Source: Acetobacter sacchari
Lineage (GTDB): Bacteria; Pseudomonadota; Alphaproteobacteria; Acetobacterales; Acetobacteraceae
Length of the DNA stretch: 64,000 bases
Assembly: GCF_017377715.1 (NCBI RefSeq)
Contig: NZ_JAFVMF010000005.1
Location: 1 to 64,000, forward strand
Direction: 5' to 3'
Positions within the stretch are counted from its first letter, which is position 1. Every line of letters begins with the position of its first letter. Below, piece after piece: positions 1 to 6,714 of this stretch. The notes below the pieces were generated by a model. That model made no database searches and was not told the DNA's origin. It saw only the letters and a list, made by a program, of their open reading frames with translations. Position numbers and translations under genes: made by a program.

Positions 1-117
1 AAGGTCAACAGGAACGTCAACACGGTCCAGCAACGGAAAACGACCCACCGTGGGGGGCTGGATACGCGTGCGCTCCGTTTTTTCCGGAGTCCTTGTGGCT
101 TTGGCGCCATCTGTCAT
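1..117 (-). CDS. dxs: 1-deoxy-D-xylulose-5-phosphate synthase, N-terminal fragment (partial)
   Basis: An ATG on the minus strand at 117 opens a frame that runs off the left edge (39 codons seen). After a polar leader of about 26 residues it reads FPLLDRVDVPVDL, which matches the usual opening of alphaproteobacterial Dxs proteins. Dxs condenses pyruvate with glyceraldehyde 3-phosphate in the first step of the MEP isoprenoid pathway. Its divergent neighbour is hpnH, and dxs commonly sits with hopanoid genes, so the context supports the call. Only the start is present; the thiamine-binding and catalytic parts lie outside the window. Confidence 0.72.
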   Translation of the reverse strand, partial: MTDGAKATRTPEKTERTRIQPPTVGRFPLLDRVDVPVDL

Positions 118-359
118 GGGGATATCATCCGTCGTTGCTTCTCCGGTCGCACATGACGCGCAGATACCCGGATAAAACTTCGCTTCCCTAAGGCGATCCG
201 CGCTTCCGTTGAGAGAAACGTCGGTCGCGCGCCGCCGGGAGCGAAAAGGGCGGCTTTCGTACCGTTCCTTCTGTTGTTAGTGTTAACGGCGTCTGGCAAG
301 CGTGAATTGTGGAACGACCGTCAAGTGTGTTGTCCTTGCAACAAAATGTCGATCAGGAC

Positions 360-389
360 TTGAGAGGAAGAACGGGACTATCCTATAGC
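360..389 (+). promoter_or_regulatory. Possible rightward promoter in the dxs-hpnH gap
   Basis: TTGAGA at 360-365 and CTATAG at 383-388 are spaced 17 bases apart and resemble a sigma-70 promoter pointing right. It would start a transcript near 395, about 160 bases before hpnH. The transcript would run through the small hairpin GCGC-AACA-GCGC (401-412) and then the terminator-like structure at 438-478. This is inferred from spacing and motif resemblance only. No other gene is visible in the 118-555 gap. Confidence 0.35.
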
Positions 390-437
390 GTCGGGATAAA
401 GCGCAACAGCGCCCCCTGATATTCGCAGGCGCGCCAT

Positions 438-478
438 GTGTAGCCCGCAAGTCTGAACTACACGGGCTTTTCTATTAT
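438..478 (+). terminator. Terminator-like hairpin with a competing stem, upstream of hpnH
   Basis: AGCCCG (442-447) pairs with CGGGCT (463-468) and is followed by a T-rich run to about 485, as in an intrinsic terminator facing right. A second stem, GTGTAG (438-443) with CTACAC (458-463), shares bases with the first, so the two cannot form fully together. No rightward gene precedes it. It could therefore end a short RNA of roughly 80-90 nt, or act as an attenuator in the hpnH leader. Confidence 0.5.
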
Positions 479-555
479 TTTTCTCCGGCATAGCCATATT
501 GTCCCGGCATGTGTCAGGTAGTCGGCGGTTTTCCGCACTTAGGAGCTAGAGCGTA

Positions 556-1758
556 ATGGCGGTACCCATAATGCAGGCCGTCCGGGTCGGCGGATACGTT
601 GTCAAACAGCACATTTCGGGCAGGAAGCGGTATCCTCTCGTGCTTATGCTGGAACCGTTGTTCCGTTGTAATCTGGCCTGTGCGGGCTGCGGCAAGATTG
701 ACTACCCGGCCGCGATTCTGAATCAGCGGTTGAGCGTGCAGGAATGTCTCGACGCAGACGCCGAATGCGGTGCGCCCGTCATCGCGATCGCAGGCGGTGA
801 ACCACTCCTTCATAAAGAGATGCCCGAAATCGTGCGTGGCCTGCTGGCGCGCAAGAAATACGTTTATCTCTGCACAAACGCGCTGCTGCTGGAAAAGAAA
901 CTCGACGATTACAAGCCTGATCCGTTCTTTTCCTGGGACGTGCATCTAGACGGCGATCAGGCGATGCACGATTCGTCCGTCTGTCAGGACGGCGTTTATG
1001 ACCGCGCCGTCGCAGCGATTCGCAAGGCGAAGGCCCGCGGGTTCCGGGTATCCATCAACTGCACGCTGTTTGATGGCGCCGATCCGAAGCGCGTCGCCGC
1101 ATTCTTTGACGAAGTCATGGCGATGGGCGTGGATGGCATCATGACCGCGCCGGGCTATGCCTATGAGCGGGCGCCGGATCAGGAGCACTTCCTGAACCGC
1201 CAGAAGACCAAGCAGCTGTTCCGCGACATCTTCCGTCTGGGCAAGGGGAAGAAGTGGCGCTTCACGCAGTCGCCTCTGTTCCTCAACTTCCTGGCGGGCA
1301 ACGAGACATACCATTGCACGCCGTGGGGCAAGCCGCTGCGCACGGTCTTCGGCTGGCAGCGTCCGTGCTATCTGCTGGGCGAAGGCTACGCGAAGACGTT
1401 CGACGAGTTGATGAGCGACACGAAGTGGGACGACTACGGCACCGGCAACTATGAAAAGTGCGCCGACTGCATGGTTCATTCGGGTTATGAGTCTACGGCT
1501 GTCATGGACGCTGTTCGTCGCCCCTGGCACATCGCGAAGGTCGCGCTTTTCGGGCCGGAAACCGAGAAGCCGATGGCACCGGAAATCTCTCTCGCAAATC
1601 AGCGCCCGGCTCAATACGTCTACGCCGAGCATGTCGAAGAGAAGATGAAGGACATCGCCGCCCGCAAGAAACCGGCGAAGCCGCCGCGTGTGACGACGGT
1701 TTCCGGCGCGAGCGCGCAGGCAGAGCAGGAAGCTGTTCCCGTAGACGCCGCCGACTGA
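556..1758 (+). CDS. hpnH: Hopanoid biosynthesis radical SAM protein HpnH (adenosyl-hopene transferase)
   Basis: This 400-residue protein belongs to the radical SAM superfamily. The cluster motif CNLACAGC places iron-sulfur ligands at Cys38, Cys42 and Cys45 (Cx3Cx2C). The segments IAGGEPLLH (SAM-binding GGEP) and VHLDG are typical of the fold, and a Cys-rich C-terminal half fits the DUF3463 region of HpnH. HpnH joins a 5'-deoxyadenosyl group to diploptene to make adenosylhopane, the precursor of C35 bacteriohopanepolyols. The start at 556 has AGGAG ten bases upstream (541-545). A basic, low-complexity tail (about 350-400) is not needed for the call. It is divergent from dxs, which supplies isoprenoid precursors, and ends just before a strong terminator. 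Confidence 0.93.
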   Translation: MAVPIMQAVRVGGYVVKQHISGRKRYPLVLMLEPLFRCNLACAGCGKIDYPAAILNQRLSVQECLDADAECGAPVIAIAGGEPLLHKEMPEIVRGLLARKKYVYLCTNALLLEKKLDDYKPDPFFSWDVHLDGDQAMHDSSVCQDGVYDRAVAAIRKAKARGFRVSINCTLFDGADPKRVAAFFDEVMAMGVDGIMTAPGYAYERAPDQEHFLNRQKTKQLFRDIFRLGKGKKWRFTQSPLFLNFLAGNETYHCTPWGKPLRTVFGWQRPCYLLGEGYAKTFDELMSDTKWDDYGTGNYEKCADCMVHSGYESTAVMDAVRRPWHIAKVALFGPETEKPMAPEISLANQRPAQYVYAEHVEEKMKDIAARKKPAKPPRVTTVSGASAQAEQEAVPVDAAD

Positions 1759-1787
1759 GCTTGGGTCATTTCGACCATGTGTTATAG

Positions 1788-1823
1788 AAAAAGGGTGGAA
1801 CCGGTCGGTTCCACCCTTTTTTA
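1788..1823 (+). terminator. Intrinsic terminator after hpnH
   Basis: A 15-base perfect inverted repeat (1788-1802 with 1807-1821, loop GGTC) ends in a T-run. It lies 30 bases after the hpnH stop and before the CorC-like gene. The A-run on its left side means it could also work in the leftward direction. Confidence 0.9.
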
Positions 1824-1886
1824 TTTCCCGAACCCGCCGCGCCGATTGGCGGCCTCTCTATGGCTACATGCCTCAGAACGGACTTC

Positions 1887-3176
1887 ATGACTGTCTCGAT
1901 CCTTGTGATTCTCCTGCTCGTACTGCTCAACGCGGTGTTCGCCATGGGGGAATTGGCGCTTATTTCCGTCAAGCGACCAAAGCTCGTCTTGATGGAGCGG
2001 AACGGAGTGCGTGGAGCCGATCGGGCGTTGCGGCTGGCCGACGATCCGCAAAGCTTTCTTCCGACAGTGCAGATCGGCATGACGCTGGTGTCGATTCTCG
2101 AAGGCACGTTCGGCGGCGTGAAGATTGAGGCGTCGCTGACGCCCTGGCTCGCCAGTTTTCCCTCGATCGCGCCATTCGCCTCCGATATCTCGATGGTTGT
2201 CGTGGTGGTGGCGATCACGGGGCTGATGCTGGTTCTTGGCGAGCTAGTGCCCAAGCAGCTGGCGCTAAGGCGTCCGGAGCAGATCGCTGCGACCCTGTCC
2301 CTGCCGCTGGAAACACTTGCGACTGTCGCGCGGCCGATCGTCCTGCTGCTGCGGCTCTCCTCCAATCTTGTGCTACGTCTGATGCGGGTGCCGCCAGCCA
2401 GCAAGCAGGCCCTGACCGAAGAGGAACTGAAAGCGGTTCTCGCCGAAGGCGCGCAGTCGGGGGTGCTGGAGCACGAAGAGCGGACGATGATCGAGCGTCT
2501 GCTGCGTCTGGCTGATCGACCAGTGCGTGCGATCATGACGCCGCGTAACGAGATCAGCTGGATTGAACGCCATGCAGGGCGCGCTGCGTTGATAACTGAA
2601 CTGCGCAAGACGACATACTCGCGTCTGGTCGTCTGCGAGGGGGGCGTCGACAATCCAGTCGGGGTCATTCTGGCGAGTGATATGCTCGACCGGCTTCTCG
2701 ACGGCATGCCGGTTTCCATAGAGGCGGGGCTACGCAAACCGGTCGTTGTGCCGGACACGATCTCGGCGCTCGATATGTTGGAGCGGATGCGTTCGATCCC
2801 GCTCGGCATCGCGCTGGTCGTGGATGAATATGGGTCGTTCGAGGGCATTGTGACGGCATCGGATTTGTTCGATGCTATCGTGGGCGAGGTGAGCGACCAC
2901 GGGCAGCATACGCGCCTTGAGGCCAAGGCGGGCGATATGCTGGTGCTGGAAGGATCTGAGCCAGCGGACGAGGTGAAAGATCGTCTCGATCTCGGGGAGT
3001 TGCCGGGGGAGGGGGACTATCACACGTTGGGCGGTCTGATCCTCGCGCTCCTGCGCCGCGTTCCGGCAGTGGGCGACAAGGTGGTGTTTTCGGGCTGGCT
3101 GTTCGAGGTGCTGGAGATGGAGGGGCGGCGCGTCACGCGTGTTCGGGCCAGCAGACAGGCTCTGGCGGAGAACTGA
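1887..3176 (+). CDS. Hemolysin-family CNNM/CBS/CorC_HlyC membrane protein
   Basis: From the ATG at 1887 the protein has 429 residues. Hydrophobic helices lie at about 1-28 and 90-120, together forming the CNNM (DUF21) membrane domain. A CBS pair follows (about 200-320) containing the family signature MTPRNEISWIE, and the C-terminal part (about 335-420) is a CorC_HlyC domain with the usual LPGEGDYHTLGG core. Members act in Mg2+ or Co2+ transport or resistance, though older names call them hemolysins. An upstream in-frame ATG at 1860 would add nine polar residues before the first membrane helix, so 1887 is preferred. The gene stands alone between a terminator and the AT-rich KAP region. Confidence 0.85.
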   Translation: MTVSILVILLLVLLNAVFAMGELALISVKRPKLVLMERNGVRGADRALRLADDPQSFLPTVQIGMTLVSILEGTFGGVKIEASLTPWLASFPSIAPFASDISMVVVVVAITGLMLVLGELVPKQLALRRPEQIAATLSLPLETLATVARPIVLLLRLSSNLVLRLMRVPPASKQALTEEELKAVLAEGAQSGVLEHEERTMIERLLRLADRPVRAIMTPRNEISWIERHAGRAALITELRKTTYSRLVVCEGGVDNPVGVILASDMLDRLLDGMPVSIEAGLRKPVVVPDTISALDMLERMRSIPLGIALVVDEYGSFEGIVTASDLFDAIVGEVSDHGQHTRLEAKAGDMLVLEGSEPADEVKDRLDLGELPGEGDYHTLGGLILALLRRVPAVGDKVVFSGWLFEVLEMEGRRVTRVRASRQALAEN

Positions 3177-3401
3177 TTTTTTGTATTTTTCAGTTCTTCT
3201 GAAATATAATTTCTCGTCATGTATAAGTAACGAAGTAAACTTATTCTCAATTGTAAATAAAAGTGATTGTTCAGGGGGGTGAATTTTGAATTGTTTTCGG
3301 TATCGGTTTTAAATTCCGTGGGCCTGTGGCGGGGGCGTGGCGGTAGGTGCAAATTTTCTAATCAATGGGGAGGTATAGGCAGGAGCGAAGGGAAGAAACA
3401 T

Positions 3402-5363
3402 ATGAAGACGTGGGCCGGTCCCAACCAAGATCTGGTCAGGACATTGGACGATTACTGCTATGGGAAAGACGCGGCTCCATTTGCCCTGATGCTTAGGGGA
3501 GCATGGGGCAGCGGTAAAACCTGGTTGGTGGACCGATTTTTCGAAGAAAAAAAACAAAACCGTAACAATGACGATACGGCCTGTTTTCCGCTTCGTGTGT
3601 CACTTTTCGGCGTAGCATCAGCCGCGGAGATCGGCGACGCTCTATACGCTGAATTGCACCCGCTTCTGGCCGGTAAACCGGGACAGTTGGGAGGCTTCGT
3701 TGTGAGAAGTCTACTGAAAACCACGCTGCGAATTGATTTTAAAGATCTCGTTGGCGGTGCAGGCACTGTAAGAAGCGGCGAGGGTATGACGTTGGCTGGC
3801 GCCGATCTGAGCAGGGTTGGAGCAAACGGAAAGCCGCGCCGTCGTATTATCGTTTTTGACGACCTTGAGCGCGCGAAGATGTCAGCTACTGATGTTTTTG
3901 CGGCAGTCTACCCGTTGGTCGGCAACGGCGAGAACAGGGTTGTATTTCTGGCGAACGAAGAAGAGATCACACGCGGCGGTGACGCGGAAGTAGATTTATA
4001 CAGAAGGACAAAAGAAAAGACGATTTGTCTGACGCTGGATGTGAAGCCCGACTTTAAATCGGCGCTTCTCGGCGTGAGTGGGAGGGTCAGAAACCGCGAT
4101 TTTCAGGCGTTCCTTTCAGCCTTGGCACAATCTCTGGAAGTGTTGGTGATCAAGCCCGGGACATCCAATCTTCGGCTGTTGTCATTTTTCGTGCAACTGG
4201 GAGAAGATTTGTTTGATGCCATAGATGTAAAATATCGGACCGAAAAATATTACTCGGCGCTCTCCGAATTGTTTGCGCTAGTCTATATCGCTCTGGAAGA
4301 AAACCGCCTGCATGGGGCACCGTTCGAAATTTTTTCTGAGATCGTGCGGAGTCCGCCACAATTTCTAAGTAATCGTCAACAGTCCAGCGAGCAGCAGGAC
4401 GTTGCGGCGAAAACGAATCGCGAAATTATTCAGAGAAGACTGTGGGGCTATAATCCTAAGGTTTTACATACACCTTTGATTTCTCTAGATGATCTCGAAT
4501 CTCTGGTGATGCGTGGTGTTGTTCGGGCGGAGTCTATTAATAAAAACCTTGGACTGGATGGCCGCTTCACGAAAGAAGCGGAACTGCCGTCATGGGTTCG
4601 TGTTTGGAATTATGCGCAATCGTCTGCTCAAGAGGTAGCAGATGCGGTCGCGGCATTCTCGATTGATTTCGAGAAAAGAACTTTTGTTGGTCTCGACATG
4701 TTGCACGCTTGCAGCTTGTATCTGACGCTACACCGCGTCGGTCAGGCCGGTTTTGAAGGAATCGGTGCTGTTGACGCAGTAAAATCGTACATCACGGATG
4801 TTTTTGCCAAAAAAAAATTGACTGAAGAAGACTTCAAGGCATCTTCCGATAATACAACCAGTATCCGCTTTTTTGCCCCTTTCAACAGAACATTTAGCGA
4901 AGAAAGTAATCCAAAATTTAAGGAAATAATGGAATTTTATTTTTCTGAGCAAAAAGCATGGATAGGTAGGGCGCTGAACATACAAGCGAGGTCGCTGGAG
5001 GAGTTATTTCGGAGTGATATCGACGCATTTATGTCTCGTCTGTTCCGGTTGGGCGACGTCGCAGCCGTGTATGAAAATGCGCCTGTTCTGCAATATTTCG
5101 ATGTGACGAAGTTCTCCAGGGACATTATTGATATTCCAGCCCATCGCAGACTCTATCTCATGGGATGCCTCAAAGACCGGTTTGACAGGACAGTGCATGC
5201 CACCAATGCGTTACATCCTGAATTCGCTTGGTTTCATAAATTGAGCGAAGCTCTCAAAGTTGCTGTGGTGCAATCAGATGGTTCGCCGCTATTTAAGGAA
5301 GGGATTTACGTTTCGGTTTTGTATCTTTGTAGCAATGTCGAGAAATTTCCTATAAAAAATTAA
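3402..5363 (+). CDS. KAP-family P-loop NTPase (probable accessory or defence-type protein)
   Basis: The 653-residue product has a Walker A motif GAWGSGKT (residues 33-40), whose GxWGSGKT form is a hallmark of KAP NTPases, and a Walker B motif IIVFDDLER (about 149-157). The stretch between them, including LRVSLFGVASAAEI, also fits the KAP core. I see no clear membrane segment, although many KAP proteins carry one. The remaining 450 residues are not recognised. KAP NTPases include the phage-exclusion protein PifA and are often found in mobile or defence contexts. The ATG at 3402 follows a purine-rich stretch (GGAGCGAAGGGAAG); longer in-frame starts back to 3267 read as non-coding. The gene and its flanks are visibly richer in A and T than the neighbours, suggesting transfer. 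Confidence 0.75.
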   Translation: MKTWAGPNQDLVRTLDDYCYGKDAAPFALMLRGAWGSGKTWLVDRFFEEKKQNRNNDDTACFPLRVSLFGVASAAEIGDALYAELHPLLAGKPGQLGGFVVRSLLKTTLRIDFKDLVGGAGTVRSGEGMTLAGADLSRVGANGKPRRRIIVFDDLERAKMSATDVFAAVYPLVGNGENRVVFLANEEEITRGGDAEVDLYRRTKEKTICLTLDVKPDFKSALLGVSGRVRNRDFQAFLSALAQSLEVLVIKPGTSNLRLLSFFVQLGEDLFDAIDVKYRTEKYYSALSELFALVYIALEENRLHGAPFEIFSEIVRSPPQFLSNRQQSSEQQDVAAKTNREIIQRRLWGYNPKVLHTPLISLDDLESLVMRGVVRAESINKNLGLDGRFTKEAELPSWVRVWNYAQSSAQEVADAVAAFSIDFEKRTFVGLDMLHACSLYLTLHRVGQAGFEGIGAVDAVKSYITDVFAKKKLTEEDFKASSDNTTSIRFFAPFNRTFSEESNPKFKEIMEFYFSEQKAWIGRALNIQARSLEELFRSDIDAFMSRLFRLGDVAAVYENAPVLQYFDVTKFSRDIIDIPAHRRLYLMGCLKDRFDRTVHATNALHPEFAWFHKLSEALKVAVVQSDGSPLFKEGIYVSVLYLCSNVEKFPIKN

Positions 5364-5372
5364 TAATTTTTT
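5354..5372 (+). terminator. Weak AT-rich palindrome at the end of the KAP gene
   Basis: AAAAAATTA (5354-5362) faces TAATTTTTT (5364-5372) across the stop codon of the KAP gene. It can fold into a weak A/T hairpin with a T-run and may serve as its terminator. There is no GC stem, so this is uncertain. Confidence 0.3.
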
Positions 5373-5520
5373 GATAGTATGTTTCGTATTCGAAATTCTG
5401 GCTTTTGGTTGACGTGCTCAAGGGGCGCAATTGCTCAATACCAGCTTGTCAACCGCGATCTGGACAACATCCCACTCGCGTGGTTCGTCTCGGCGGTCTC
5501 TCTTCACGAATGAAAGCCCG

Positions 5521-6678
5521 ATGAACCCTGATCTCCGCGCTTTGCTACGATTGTTCCGAACGGAAAACGTAGGCCCGGTTACCTGGCGGCGACTTATGGC
5601 GGAGTGCGGCTCCGCAACGAACGCGCTGGCGGCTCTGCCGGAACGGGCGAAACGGGGAGGGCGGCGCGCGCCGTTGGCGATGCCGGATATGGATGTGGTC
5701 GAGCGCGAAATAGAAGGTGTGATGAAGCTCGGCGGGCGGATGGTGACGCTGTTCGACCCCGACTATCCGCCGCTTCTGGCCGAATTGCCTGACACCCCGC
5801 CGATCCTGTCCGTGCTGGGGTCGTCGGCGTGCCTCGCCTCGGGCGGGGTCGGTATTGTGGGCGCGCGCAATGCCTCTGCGGCAGGCATGCGCTTTGCCGA
5901 GAGTCTGGCGACCGAACTTTCTCAAGCGGGTGTGACGGTCGTCTCGGGGCTTGCCCGAGGGATCGACGGCGCGGCCCATGCGGGGGCTCTGGCGGGACGA
6001 CCCTTTCCTGAATGGGGCGGCACGGTGGCTGCGATCGCGGGTGGTCTGGATATCGTCTACCCGCAGGAGCATGCGGCGCTGCAGCGCCGGATCGCCGAGG
6101 GTGGCGCGGTGGTGACGGAAGCCCCGTTGGGGACGACGCCGCAGGCGAGGCATTTTCCGCGTCGCAACAGACTCATCGCCGGGCTCAGTCTCGGGACGGT
6201 GGTTGTCGAGGCGGCGTTTCACTCCGGTAGCCTGATCACCGCAAAACTGGCCGATGCGTATAGCCGACAGGTTTTCGCCGTTCCCGGTTCGCCTCTCGAT
6301 CCGCGATGCAGGGGCAGCAACAATCTGCTCCGCAATGGCGCGCGGCTGGCGGAGGGGATCGACGATATCCTCCCCTGCCTCCGGAACGCGCCCAACGCGG
6401 GCGGCACGCAGTTTGGCGGATTTGCGGAGCGGCCATCCGCATGGGGAGCGCCAGACGACGACAGGAGCGTCATCGAGAGCGTCGATCTTGACAAGGCGCG
6501 GGAGAGGGTGCTGTCGCTGCTGTCGTACGCTCCCGTCCCGGTTGACGATCTGGTTGGGCGCTGCCAGTTCTCCGTCTCGGTCGTGCTTTCCGCATTGGCC
6601 GAACTCGAACTCGCCGGGCGGGCTGAAATCCTTCCCGGAGGAAGCGTTATTCTTTTGACGCCGCCTGCTGCGGACTGA
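5521..6678 (+). CDS. dprA: DNA-processing protein DprA (Smf)
   Basis: From the ATG at 5521 the product has 385 residues. A short N-terminal helical (SAM/HhH-like) part is followed by the Rossmann-type DprA domain with its hallmarks VGARNASAAG, SGLARGIDGAAH and RHFPRRNRLIAGLS, then VVVEA and GSLITA. A C-terminal winged-helix domain occupies about 320-380. DprA binds incoming single-stranded DNA during natural transformation and loads RecA onto it. Upstream in-frame starts (back to 5431) would add an atypical Ser/Arg-rich leader. It precedes topA by about 36 bases, a pairing found in many proteobacteria, and the two are probably co-transcribed. Confidence 0.93.
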   Translation: MNPDLRALLRLFRTENVGPVTWRRLMAECGSATNALAALPERAKRGGRRAPLAMPDMDVVEREIEGVMKLGGRMVTLFDPDYPPLLAELPDTPPILSVLGSSACLASGGVGIVGARNASAAGMRFAESLATELSQAGVTVVSGLARGIDGAAHAGALAGRPFPEWGGTVAAIAGGLDIVYPQEHAALQRRIAEGGAVVTEAPLGTTPQARHFPRRNRLIAGLSLGTVVVEAAFHSGSLITAKLADAYSRQVFAVPGSPLDPRCRGSNNLLRNGARLAEGIDDILPCLRNAPNAGGTQFGGFAERPSAWGAPDDDRSVIESVDLDKARERVLSLLSYAPVPVDDLVGRCQFSVSVVLSALAELELAGRAEILPGGSVILLTPPAAD

Positions 6679-6714
6679 TGCACAGACCCGCTCGCACGCT
6701 GGCCCGGAGTGACA

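Noticed and set aside
114..299. A 61-codon leftward frame upstream of hpnH as a gene.
   Set aside because: No ribosome site or family similarity. It overlaps the dxs start at 115-117, and dxs explains the conserved sequence at the left edge.
3169..3197. Hairpin AGAACTGA / TCAGTTCT at the end of the CorC-like gene as a terminator.
   Set aside because: The T-rich stretch is in the loop, not after the stem, so it is not a standard intrinsic terminator; left uncalled.
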